NCBI GenBank assembly: GCA_964629825.1
Contig: CAZVUW010000056.1
Location: 1 to 21,514, forward strand
DNA length: 21,514 nt
Direction of reading: 5' to 3'
DNA from: CAZVUW01 sp964629825
Lineage (GTDB): Bacteria; Actinomycetota; Nitriliruptoria; Euzebyales; Egibacteraceae
The notes beneath the pieces were generated by a model. It did no database searches and was not told where the DNA came from. It saw only the letters and a list, made by a program, of their open reading frames with translations. Both the position numbers and the translations under genes were made by a program. Numbering within the stretch: position 1 is the first letter of the stretch; every line of letters begins with the position of its first letter. Of the stretch, positions 1 to 6,092 are shown one piece after another.

Positions 1-219
1 GTCAGCCTGGTCCCCCGCTCCGGGGAGTCCGACCTGTGCGAGAGCATCGCGACCTGGTACCGGGCCGCGCACCCCGATGGGCAGGAGTCGGCTGCTGCGG
101 AAGGCGAGCGGCTGGCCGTCGACGGCGAGCATCAGGACGCGGTCCTGCGCTGCTCCGAAGGTCTGGTCCGCCTGACGATCGCCCCAGAGCTGGACACGGC
201 CCGGGCCCTCCAGGGCTGA
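1..219 (+). CDS. 3' end of an unidentified protein (partial)
   Basis: Frame 1 is open from the first base to a TGA at 217-219, giving 72 residues with no start codon inside the window, so the 5' part lies upstream. Third codon positions are almost all G or C, as in the real genes here, which supports coding. The peptide is rich in Ala, Glu and Arg and ends in an Ala-Arg-Ala-Leu-Gln-Gly tail. I see no recognisable motif, membrane segment or signal peptide and cannot name a family. A convergent gene (NYN domain) begins its 3' end 333 bases further on, with a hairpin in between that could end this transcript. Confidence 0.6.
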   Translation, partial: VSLVPRSGESDLCESIATWYRAAHPDGQESAAAEGERLAVDGEHQDAVLRCSEGLVRLTIAPELDTARALQG

Positions 220-267
220 TGACGCAGCGGGCAGACGCAGCGGTCAGAGGGCGAAGGGGGTGGGGCA

Positions 268-294
268 CGACGACGCCGCCCCCCGGCGTCGTCG
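268..294. terminator. Perfect 11-bp hairpin between convergent genes
   Basis: CGACGACGCCG (268-278) is exactly complementary to CGGCGTCGTCG (284-294) around a five-C loop. The G-rich run before it (256-265) can pair further with the C-run after it (295-301). There is no T-tract on either side, so it is not a classical intrinsic terminator, but its place 48 bases after the stop of the upstream gene and before a convergent gene suits a transcription stop for either strand. Confidence 0.4.
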
Positions 295-396
295 CCCCCC
301 GTTCCCGCCGTCGCCCGCAGCTGGCGCTGTCGGAAGTCCCCCCCGCCCCCTAACAGGGGTCTCCGTCCGATCGGCGCCCCCGCCGGTGCGGGCGAC

Positions 397-503
397 TCGA
401 TTACAAGGATCGACGAAAGGGACTTAGCGGTCCATGACGCGTTCCGATCATCCTGCCCTAGCCCGTTTGGGCCATGCAGTAGGGGGGACGGACCATATCC
501 CCC
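397..503. other. Structured non-coding element of unknown function
   Basis: This stretch is less GC-rich than its surroundings and holds four consecutive dyads: TCGAT/ATCGA (397-401, 409-413), GGAC/GTCC (420-423, 430-433), CCCTA-GCCC/GGGC...TAGGG (456-464, 469-472, 480-484) and GGGGG/CCCCC (483-487, 499-503). The last two overlap by two bases and so could be alternatives. It lies between two convergent genes, so it is no ordinary leader. It could be a small RNA, a 3'-UTR structure or a protein-binding region. GGGACTTAGCGGTCC (419-433) vaguely resembles the DosR-type palindrome of actinobacteria but has one extra base in the centre. No coding frame here has normal codon use. Confidence 0.3.
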
Positions 504-552
504 GGGGGAGGGAGCGGCCAGACCCCGATCGCTTGCGGCTCGTTCGGGACCC

Positions 553-1677
553 TCAGCCCTGCGGCGCGGAGCGCAGGACGTAGTCGTCGGCCTCGTCGTC
601 CCACTCCATCGAGACGATTCCGCGGGTGCGGGCGGCCTTGCAGAACTGGAGGAAGCCCCCGAACCCGAACGCCTTCTCGCTGAAGTCGGGCTGGCGCTTG
701 CGCAGCTGGTTCTTCAGGCCGGACAGGGGCGGCGGACCGGAGCTGCGCTCGAGGTCGGCGACGACGTCGCGCAGCAGCTCGAAGGCCGCATCCTCGCCGC
801 TGCCCTGCTCGGGGAAGCCGACCTCCGGATCGCCCTTGGCGGCGCCGGGCGACAGCTCGACGATCTTGCGCTCCTCGAGGTGGCGGAGCAGCTCGCCGAA
901 CGCGCGGAAGCCGTAGTCGGCCTCGTTGAACGTCGGCTCCTTGCGGAGGATGGCCCGCTTCAGGGTCGATGCCAGCACGGCGCCGCCGCTTGAGCGCTGC
1001 AGCCCCGACAGCGTCTGGGTGACGAGCTTGGCGAGGTCCGGCGCCTCGACGTGGACGTGCTCCTCGACCTCCTCGGGCTCCGGCTCGGGCGCCACCGGCG
1101 ACGCAGCCGCCGCCGCGGCGGCCGCTCCGCGCCGCTTGCGCTCCTCGGCCTGCTTGGCGCCGCGGCCGCGTCCCGAGCTGGACTTGCGCTCTGGGACCTC
1201 GACGCCCTCGATGCGCTCGTAGTACAGGAACTCATCGCAGGCGGGCGGCAGCAGCTTGGAGGTGGAGCCCTCCAGGCCGACGCCGATGACGCGCTTGTTC
1301 AGGCTCCGCAGCTTGTCGACCAGCGGCGTGAAGTCCGAGTCGCCGGTGCAGATCACGAAGGTCGTGATGTAGTCGCGTTCGAAGCTCAGCTCGATGGCGT
1401 CGACAGCCATCTTGATGTCCGCCGCGTTCTTGCGGACGGCGCCCATCCGCTGGGGGATCTCGATCAGCTCGACGTGGTTCTGGGTCAGCATGCGGCGGTC
1501 TTCGTCGAAGTACGACCAGTCCGCGTAGGCGCGCCTGACGACGACCCGGCCGCGCTCGGCCAGCGCGTCCGCCAGCGGCTTGAGGTCGAACTTCAGGCCG
1601 CTGTGGTCCTCGCGCGCCCCGATGGCGAGGTTCTCGTAGTCCAGGAACAGGGCGATCCGCTCTTCTTCAGCACTCAT
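553..1677 (-). CDS. NYN (PIN-like) domain protein with two C-terminal OST-HTH/LOTUS domains
   Basis: This 374-residue protein has an N-terminal NYN domain (about 7-157), a PIN-like metal-dependent nuclease fold of the LabA/DUF88 group. The acidic residues expected at the active site are visible: D13 in LDYEN, D87 and D93 in NAADIKMAVDA, and D113/D115 in TGDSDF. A charged, Ala-rich linker (about 165-214, with eight consecutive Ala) leads to two winged-helix-like OST-HTH domains (about 215-288 and 297-370), each with a GF(R/G)xFxxF/L-type core. OST-HTH domains are known RNA-binding modules, so the likely role is RNA cleavage or RNA quality control in the cytoplasm; the substrate is unknown. The ATG at 1677 follows a TAGGCT -10 element by 8 nt with no Shine-Dalgarno, so the mRNA is probably leaderless. 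It is transcribed away from the tRNA gene. Confidence 0.9.
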   Translation of the reverse strand: MSAEEERIALFLDYENLAIGAREDHSGLKFDLKPLADALAERGRVVVRRAYADWSYFDEDRRMLTQNHVELIEIPQRMGAVRKNAADIKMAVDAIELSFERDYITTFVICTGDSDFTPLVDKLRSLNKRVIGVGLEGSTSKLLPPACDEFLYYERIEGVEVPERKSSSGRGRGAKQAEERKRRGAAAAAAAASPVAPEPEPEEVEEHVHVEAPDLAKLVTQTLSGLQRSSGGAVLASTLKRAILRKEPTFNEADYGFRAFGELLRHLEERKIVELSPGAAKGDPEVGFPEQGSGEDAAFELLRDVVADLERSSGPPPLSGLKNQLRKRQPDFSEKAFGFGGFLQFCKAARTRGIVSMEWDDEADDYVLRSAPQG

Positions 1678-1685
1678 CAGACCGG

Positions 1686-1691
1686 AGCCTA
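1686..1691 (-). promoter_or_regulatory. -10 element of the NYN gene (leaderless)
   Basis: TAGGCT on the minus strand ends 8 nt before the ATG at 1677. It matches the TAnnnT form of actinobacterial -10 elements and would place the transcription start at or next to the ATG. No convincing -35 is visible. Confidence 0.5.
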
Positions 1692-1744
1692 TACCCGCCG
1701 CGGGCGGGCTCCGCTCGCGGCCCCTCGCCGCGGGGCGTGCGCGC

Positions 1745-1750
1745 TAGAGT
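1745..1750 (+). promoter_or_regulatory. Candidate -10 element of the tRNA gene
   Basis: TAGAGT lies 36 nt before the mature tRNA 5' end. It sits between two exact direct copies of GTGCGCGC (1737-1744 and 1749-1756), the second copy overlapping its last two bases. No clear -35 is seen. Confidence 0.4.
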
Positions 1751-1786
1751 GCGCGCGGCGAAAGGCTCGCGCTGGGCAGCGCGCGC

Positions 1787-1861
1787 GGGGGCGTAGTCCA
1801 ACTGGCAGAGACAAGCGACTTAAAATCGCTCCAGGTATGGGTTCGAATCCCATCGCCCCCA
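1787..1861 (+). tRNA. tRNA-Leu (anticodon UAA) with a short variable loop
   Basis: A 75-nt cloverleaf folds fully: acceptor GGGGGCG (1787-1793) with CGCCCCC (1854-1860); a 3-bp D stem GTC/GAC (1796-1798, 1810-1812) with an 11-nt loop; anticodon stem AGCGA/TCGCT (1814-1818, 1826-1830) around CTTAAAA, so the anticodon is TAA (1821-1823); T arm ATGGG-TTCGAAT-CCCAT (1837-1853); discriminator A (1861). The next bases are CC then G, so a full CCA is not encoded. The 3-bp D stem, 11-nt D loop and A73 are typical of leucine tRNAs (compare E. coli tRNA-Leu(UAA)), but the variable region is only CCAGGT (1831-1836) where a class II tRNA has a long arm. Identity as Leu rests on the anticodon, D arm and A73; charging is unproven. 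A hairpin 5 nt downstream probably terminates it. Confidence 0.85.
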
Positions 1862-1866
1862 CCGGT

Positions 1867-1883
1867 CGGCGCCGGCGGCGCCG
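1867..1883 (+). terminator. Intrinsic-terminator-like hairpin after the tRNA
   Basis: CGGCGCC (1867-1873) pairs perfectly with GGCGCCG (1877-1883) around a GGC loop, followed by a pyrimidine-rich tail (TCTCACTCCTTCC). It starts 5 nt after the tRNA and ends 2 nt before the stop of the convergent Nudix gene, so it may act in both directions. Confidence 0.55.
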
Positions 1884-1885
1884 TC

Positions 1886-3190
1886 TCACTCCTTCCAGCC
1901 GTGGCCATCAGGCAGGACGCGCACCAGCGGGTCGGAGGCGGTCTGCTCCTCGACGCCGAGGACGTAGAGGTCACCCACGAAGGCGTTCGAGCCGGGTGCG
2001 AGCAGTCCCGCCGCGGGGCTGCCGAGGGCCAGGGTGAGGTCGGCCGACACCGCCTCGCCGATCAGCCCACGCGCGGGGTGCAGTCCGCTCGGCAGGTCAA
2101 CGCTGACCACGGTCGCGGGCGTCCCGCGCAGCGCCATCAAGACGTCGAACACCTCGCCCTTGAGCGGACCGGCGAGGCCGCGCCCGGTCAGCGCGTCCAA
2201 GACCACATCCGCCTGCGGCAGATCGCCCGTGAAGCGCGCGGCGCTGGCGCCCAGCCGCTGAAGCGCCGCGGCCCGCTGAGGTGTCTCCGGTCGCCGCGGG
2301 CCGGCCAGCACGACTGACACCTCCGCCCCCTCCTGCACCAGGACCGCCGCGGCCGTCAACCCCACGTCGCCGGTCCAGCCCGGGCCCGCGAGCACCAGAA
2401 CCCGGCCGGCCTCGCGCAGCGCTGCAACGCAATCGGCCACGGCGCGGCCGGCGCGCTCGACCACGGCCCCGGCATCCACCGCGATCGGCGAGGGCGGCAG
2501 CGCGGTCAGCGGGATCTCCGGCACGCCCGCTAGCCGTGCGCGCCGTGCCCGCGCGGGGATGCGGATGCCCTCCCAGGGCCGGACCTGGAGATCGTCGGGC
2601 AGCTCCTCGGCGGTGCGGCCGCCGGCCCAGCCCGGATCCAGCAGCCCCAGAAGCACAGTCGTCACGATCGCGGTGGCCCCCCACAGGAAGTGGTCGCCGT
2701 CAAGCGCCCAGGCCCAGGAGCTCCCCCGGGTGGTGAGGCGCACCACCCGCCAGCGGCCGGGGTCGCGCAGAGTCGAGGCGCGCACGGACAGGATCTCGGC
2801 GACCTCGTCCTCGGAGGCGACCAGCGGATGGGGCCGCAGCCAGCGGCCGACCACGACGTGCAGCCAGAAGCGCGAGGGCGGTATGTAGAAGCCGGGCAGC
2901 CGGCCGAGGATCTCGACCGTGGCGGGGTCGACGCCGCACTCCTCCTGCGCCTCGCGCAGGGCGGCCTGCTCGATCGTCTCGCCGGGCTCGACCCTGCCGC
3001 CGGGGAACGAGATCTGCCCCGGGTGCGTCGGCAGGTCGTCGCGGCGGCGGGTGTAGACGATCTCGAGGTCGTCCTCACCGACCTGGTTGAGCAGCGCGAT
3101 CGCCGCCCCGACCCGTCCCTGCCCGGGCGACGGGGAGGCCGCTGACGACAGGGCGGCGAGCTCGCTGCGCAGGTGCTCCCAGGGGTGCAT
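1886..3190 (-). CDS. Nudix hydrolase (CoA pyrophosphatase-like) fused to a YjeF_N / NAD(P)HX-epimerase-like domain
   Basis: From the ATG at 3190 the product has 434 residues. The N-terminal half is a Nudix hydrolase with a complete Nudix box (G65, E71, R79-E80, E83-E84, G86). The preceding DDLPTHPGQISFPGG segment is characteristic of the CoA-pyrophosphatase (NudL) branch, which cleaves CoA derivatives. The C-terminal half (about 240-412) aligns with YjeF_N, the epimerase of damaged NAD(P)H hydrates: VLVLAGPG (265-271), VVLDALTGRGL (329-339) and VVSVDLPSGL (361-370). The motif normally reading NNGGDG is WTGDVG here (272-277), so catalysis by this half is doubtful. No ADP-dependent dehydratase domain follows. 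A GTG at 3232 in the same frame would add 14 residues; I prefer 3190 because TATCGT stands 8 nt before it and the family-like sequence begins there. Confidence 0.85.
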   Translation of the reverse strand: MHPWEHLRSELAALSSAASPSPGQGRVGAAIALLNQVGEDDLEIVYTRRRDDLPTHPGQISFPGGRVEPGETIEQAALREAQEECGVDPATVEILGRLPGFYIPPSRFWLHVVVGRWLRPHPLVASEDEVAEILSVRASTLRDPGRWRVVRLTTRGSSWAWALDGDHFLWGATAIVTTVLLGLLDPGWAGGRTAEELPDDLQVRPWEGIRIPARARRARLAGVPEIPLTALPPSPIAVDAGAVVERAGRAVADCVAALREAGRVLVLAGPGWTGDVGLTAAAVLVQEGAEVSVVLAGPRRPETPQRAAALQRLGASAARFTGDLPQADVVLDALTGRGLAGPLKGEVFDVLMALRGTPATVVSVDLPSGLHPARGLIGEAVSADLTLALGSPAAGLLAPGSNAFVGDLYVLGVEEQTASDPLVRVLPDGHGWKE

Positions 3191-3198
3191 CGCAGCCG

Positions 3199-3204
3199 AC
3201 GATA
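3199..3204 (-). promoter_or_regulatory. -10 element of the Nudix-YjeF gene (leaderless)
   Basis: TATCGT on the minus strand ends 8 nt before the ATG at 3190, the same arrangement as at the NYN gene. The G-run upstream of it is too far from the ATG (14 nt) for a good ribosome site. Confidence 0.45.
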
Positions 3205-3263
3205 CCCCCTTGCGGTTTGCCACCTTTCCCACCGAGCTCGCAGCGTTTGCACTGCTCCTCCCG

Positions 3264-3293
3264 TTGTCCCCCGGGTCGGCGCGGTCCTACTGT
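3264..3293 (+). promoter_or_regulatory. Candidate promoter of the nitrite/sulfite reductase gene
   Basis: TTGTCC (3264-3269) and TACTGT (3288-3293) are separated by 18 bp and would give a leader of about 45 nt. A clear Shine-Dalgarno, GGAGG (3336-3340), stands 5 nt before the ATG at 3346 and decides that start against the longer in-frame reading that begins at 3217. Confidence 0.45.
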
Positions 3294-3345
3294 CGCCCGG
3301 CCGCCCACCCCCCGGTGGTCGGCCCCCCACCCGCCGGAGGCCTTG

Positions 3346-5070
3346 ATGTCGGACTACGCCGACCTGGAGGAGATCGAGGAGTTCGAGCGCGCCATCGCAG
3401 CGTGGCGGGCCGGCGAGCTCAGCGACGACGACTTCAAAGCCAAGCGGCTCCACCTCGGCTGCTATGGCATCCGCCAGTCCGACACCCATATGGTCCGCAT
3501 CAAGGTCCCCGGCGGGACCCTCGCCCCCGCGCACCTCGACACGATCGCTGACATCGCCGAGGTCTACAGCCGCGGGTTCGCCCACGTCACCACGCGCCAG
3601 AACTTCCAGGTCCACTTCGTGAAGCTCGACGACGTGCCGCAGCTGATGCGGCGCGTCGCCGCCGGCGGGATGACCACCCGCGAGGCCTGCGGCAACACGG
3701 TCCGCAACATCACCCAGAGCCACCTGGCGGGCATCGACCCGACCGAGGTGGTGGACACCCGGCCGGCGCTCGAGACCTTCGTCCGCTACTTCCTGCGCCA
3801 CCCCGACTTCCAGGCGCTGCCGCGGAAGTTCAAGATCGCCTTCGACGGCTCGGACGCCGACGTCGCCCAGATCGGGATCCACGACATCGGCTTCCTCGGC
3901 GCCCGTGACGAGAAGGGCCGCGGCGGCTTCAAGATCTTCGTCGGCGGCGGCCTCGGCTCGTCGCCGCGCGAGGCCGACCTGCTCGAGGACTTCACGCCGC
4001 CGGAGCTGCTCCTGCCGACCGCCGAGGCGATCCTGCGGGTCTTCAACGAGCACGGCGAGCGGCGCAACCGCGTCCGCGCCCGGATGAAGTTCCTGCTCAA
4101 CCGCTGGGGGATCGAGCGCTTCCGCGCGGAGGTGCTGCCCCTGCGCGACCGCCTGGCGGCGGAGAAGAGCTATCCGGAGGTGCACGTCCCCGCGACCACG
4201 CACCTGCGTCACGACGTGCCGTTGCCCGGGCCCTCGCCGGACGTGCCCGCCGAGGACGCGGACGCGTTCCTGCGCTGGCGCGAGCACAACGCCTTCGTCC
4301 ATGACGCGGACGGGGAGCCGGCCTTCGGCGCCTATGTCAGCCTCCACCTCGGCGACATCACGAGCGACCAGCTGCGCCTCCTCGCCAAGGTCTGGCGCGA
4401 GCTGGGCGAACGGGTCACCCTGCGCACCTCCATCCGCCAGAACCTCGTCTTCACGCACCTGGACGCCGACGGGCTGCGCGCCGTGCACGCCACGCTGCGC
4501 GCCGGGGGCATGGACCTCGCACGCGCCGAGAAGTCCGGCGACGTCGTCAGCTGCCCCGGAGCCGAGACCTGCAACCTGGCGCTGACCTCCTCGCGCGGGC
4601 TTGCGGACGCCGTGACCGACGCGCTCATCGGCGCCGGCCTGCACGAGATCGAGGGCCTGCGCATCAACGTCTCCGGCTGCCCCAACGCCTGCGGGCAGCA
4701 CACCAGCGCCGACCTGGGCTTCGGCGGGATGGCCCGCCGCGACCCCAAGGGCAACGAGGCTCCCGGCTACCGCGTCTACGTCGGCGCCGCGCTGGGGTCG
4801 GGCGGGGTCAAGTTCGGTCACTACGTCGTCAAGGTCCCGGCCCGCAAGGCCCCCGAGGTCGCGGTCCAGCTGGTCGGCCGCTACGCCTCCGAGCGCAACC
4901 TCGGCGAGCGCTTCAGCGACTGGGTGAACCGGGTCGGCCCGGACGAGCTGAAGACCTGGCTGAAGCCCTACGACACGATGCCGACGCGGGCCGAGGACCC
5001 GCTCTACTACACCGACTTCGGCATGAGCAGGCCGTTCCAGGTGATCCTCGGCAAGGGCGAGTGTGCCTGA
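3346..5070 (+). CDS. Ferredoxin-type nitrite/sulfite reductase (siroheme, 4Fe-4S)
   Basis: This 574-residue protein carries the duplicated fold of assimilatory nitrite/sulfite reductases: an N-terminal ferredoxin-like half (about 35-105), a siroheme half-domain containing ACGNTVRNITQSH (114-126), a second ferredoxin-like half (about 325-395) and the 4Fe-4S/siroheme motif, Cx5C at C403/C409 plus Cx3C at C445/C449. It would reduce nitrite to ammonia or sulfite to sulfide with six electrons from ferredoxin, in the cytoplasm. The motifs do not let me choose the substrate. No partner for sulfate activation, siroheme synthesis or nitrate reduction lies next to it, so context does not help. It is divergent from the Nudix-YjeF gene. 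GGAGG 5 nt before the ATG sets the start. Confidence 0.9.
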   Translation: MSDYADLEEIEEFERAIAAWRAGELSDDDFKAKRLHLGCYGIRQSDTHMVRIKVPGGTLAPAHLDTIADIAEVYSRGFAHVTTRQNFQVHFVKLDDVPQLMRRVAAGGMTTREACGNTVRNITQSHLAGIDPTEVVDTRPALETFVRYFLRHPDFQALPRKFKIAFDGSDADVAQIGIHDIGFLGARDEKGRGGFKIFVGGGLGSSPREADLLEDFTPPELLLPTAEAILRVFNEHGERRNRVRARMKFLLNRWGIERFRAEVLPLRDRLAAEKSYPEVHVPATTHLRHDVPLPGPSPDVPAEDADAFLRWREHNAFVHDADGEPAFGAYVSLHLGDITSDQLRLLAKVWRELGERVTLRTSIRQNLVFTHLDADGLRAVHATLRAGGMDLARAEKSGDVVSCPGAETCNLALTSSRGLADAVTDALIGAGLHEIEGLRINVSGCPNACGQHTSADLGFGGMARRDPKGNEAPGYRVYVGAALGSGGVKFGHYVVKVPARKAPEVAVQLVGRYASERNLGERFSDWVNRVGPDELKTWLKPYDTMPTRAEDPLYYTDFGMSRPFQVILGKGECA

Positions 5071-5096
5071 GCCTGCCCCACCGCCCGGCGCCGCAG

Positions 5097-5102
5097 TAGG
5101 CT
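5097..5102 (+). promoter_or_regulatory. -10 element of the CBS-domain gene (leaderless)
   Basis: TAGGCT ends 6 nt before the ATG at 5109, and no Shine-Dalgarno is present between them. The sequence is identical to the -10 of the NYN gene. Confidence 0.5.
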
Positions 5103-5108
5103 GCGGCC

Positions 5109-5579
5109 ATGCCCAGACAGATCCCCGTCGCCCAGGTCATGACCCGCGACGTCGTCACGTTCACCGAGGACACGACCATCGAGGAGGCGGTCGAGGCGCT
5201 GGGGACCCGGGCCATATCCGGCGCACCGGTCGTCGACTCCGACGGCAGGCTGATCGGCCTGATCGAGGACTCGGACCTCATCGTGACCCAGGCGCGCATC
5301 CACGCCCCCAGCGCCATCGAGATACTGGGCGCCTACATCCCGCTGCCCAGCTCGCTCGACCGCTTCCGCGAGGAGGTCACGCACGCGCTGGCGACGACGG
5401 TGGGCGAGATGATGCGGCGCAACCCGCCGCACGTCGGCCCCGACGCCACCCTCGAGGACGTCGCCACGCTGATGACCGACCACGACGTGTCGCGCGTCCC
5501 GGTCGTCGACGAGGACCGCAAGGTCATCGGCCTGGTCAGCCGCGGCGACCTCATCCTGGCGATGGGCCGCGACGATTAG
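5109..5579 (+). CDS. Two-CBS-domain protein
   Basis: This 156-residue stand-alone Bateman module has CBS1 at about 6-60 (VAQVMTRDVVTFTED, then GAPVVDSDGRLIGLIEDSDLI) and CBS2 at about 97-152 (VGEMMRRNPPHVGPD, then RVPVVDEDRKVIGLVSRGDLI). Each ends in the GhhxxxDhh pattern typical of adenosine-nucleotide binding pairs. The roughly 35-residue stretch between the repeats (IHAPSAIEILG...) is the usual insert of this subgroup. Such proteins sense AMP, ATP or related ligands; the target cannot be inferred from the sequence. There is no membrane or enzymatic domain. It lies 38 bp after the reductase gene with its own -10, so it is probably transcribed separately as a leaderless mRNA. Confidence 0.9.
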   Translation: MPRQIPVAQVMTRDVVTFTEDTTIEEAVEALGTRAISGAPVVDSDGRLIGLIEDSDLIVTQARIHAPSAIEILGAYIPLPSSLDRFREEVTHALATTVGEMMRRNPPHVGPDATLEDVATLMTDHDVSRVPVVDEDRKVIGLVSRGDLILAMGRDD

Positions 5580-5587
5580 CCCCACCC

Positions 5588-5616
5588 TTCCGGAAAGGGC
5601 GGATCGGGCGTAGTTT
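5588..5616 (+). promoter_or_regulatory. Weak candidate promoter of the universal-stress-like gene
   Basis: TAGTTT (5611-5616) fits a TAnnnT -10, with TTCCGG (5588-5593) 17 bp upstream as a poor -35. The leader would be about 55 nt and includes GGAGG (5668-5672). The same area holds the small dyad CCCTT-CCGGA-AAGGG (5585-5599), which may instead end the CBS transcript. Confidence 0.3.
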
Positions 5617-5677
5617 CTGACGCAGCCTCGCAGTGCAGAGGCGGGGCCGAGCACCCAGCACGTGACTGGAGGCGCCC

Positions 5678-6091
5678 GTGCGAAGCTATCTCATCGTCGC
5701 GAACCTGACCCTGTGCGAGCCGCACCTCCTCGATGCCGTGCGGGAGCGCGCCGACGCGGGGCCCTGCCGGTTCCACGTCCTGGTCCCCGCGGCACACCCG
5801 TCCAGCGGGACCTGGACGGAGGCGGACACCCGGGCGGCCGCCGCGCAGCGCCTCGAGTCGATGCTCGCCACCCTGCGCGAGCAGGACATCGAGGTGGACG
5901 GCGAGGTCGGCGACATCCGGGCGATCGACGCGACCCTGGACGCGCTGCGCCACGACGACTACGACGAGATCATCATCTCGACGCTGCCGCCGGGTGCGTC
6001 GCGCTGGCTGCGGATGGACCTGGTCAGCCGGCTCCAGCGGGCGGTGCCCGTGCCGGTGACCCACGTGGTGGCCGAGCCGGCGCGCGTCTGA
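5678..6091 (+). CDS. Small protein resembling universal stress proteins
   Basis: This 137-residue protein starts at GTG 5678, five nt after a strong GGAGG (5668-5672). The pattern is that of the universal-stress-protein (alpha/beta hydrolase-like nucleotide-binding) fold: a first beta strand SYLIVANLTL, a second FHVLVPAAH, a helix ending TLREQDIEVDGEVGD, then DEIIISTLPPGASRWLRMDLVSR and a last strand VPVTHVV. The STLPPGAS segment stands where ATP-binding members have GxxGxxxx-type loops, but the motif is incomplete, so ligand binding is uncertain. No signal or membrane segment is seen. The stop is separated by a single base from the stop of the convergent ppx gene. Assignment is by fold pattern only. 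Confidence 0.75.
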   Translation: MRSYLIVANLTLCEPHLLDAVRERADAGPCRFHVLVPAAHPSSGTWTEADTRAAAAQRLESMLATLREQDIEVDGEVGDIRAIDATLDALRHDDYDEIIISTLPPGASRWLRMDLVSRLQRAVPVPVTHVVAEPARV

Positions 6092-6092
6092 T

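Noticed and set aside
434..583. Short ATG frame of 49 codons in the left non-coding region, overlapping the NYN gene end
   Set aside because: Third codon positions are not G/C-biased as in real genes here, there is no ribosome site, and it runs antisense into the NYN gene.
1737..1756. GTGCGCGC direct repeats beside the tRNA as an integration (attachment) site
   Set aside because: The copies are 8 bp in a GC-repetitive stretch, there is no integrase and no second copy of the tRNA 3' end in the window.
2662..4821. A 719-codon minus-strand frame opposite the siroheme reductase
   Set aside because: Its upstream part is the complement of the reductase and its end overlaps the Nudix gene in another frame; no domain can be seen.
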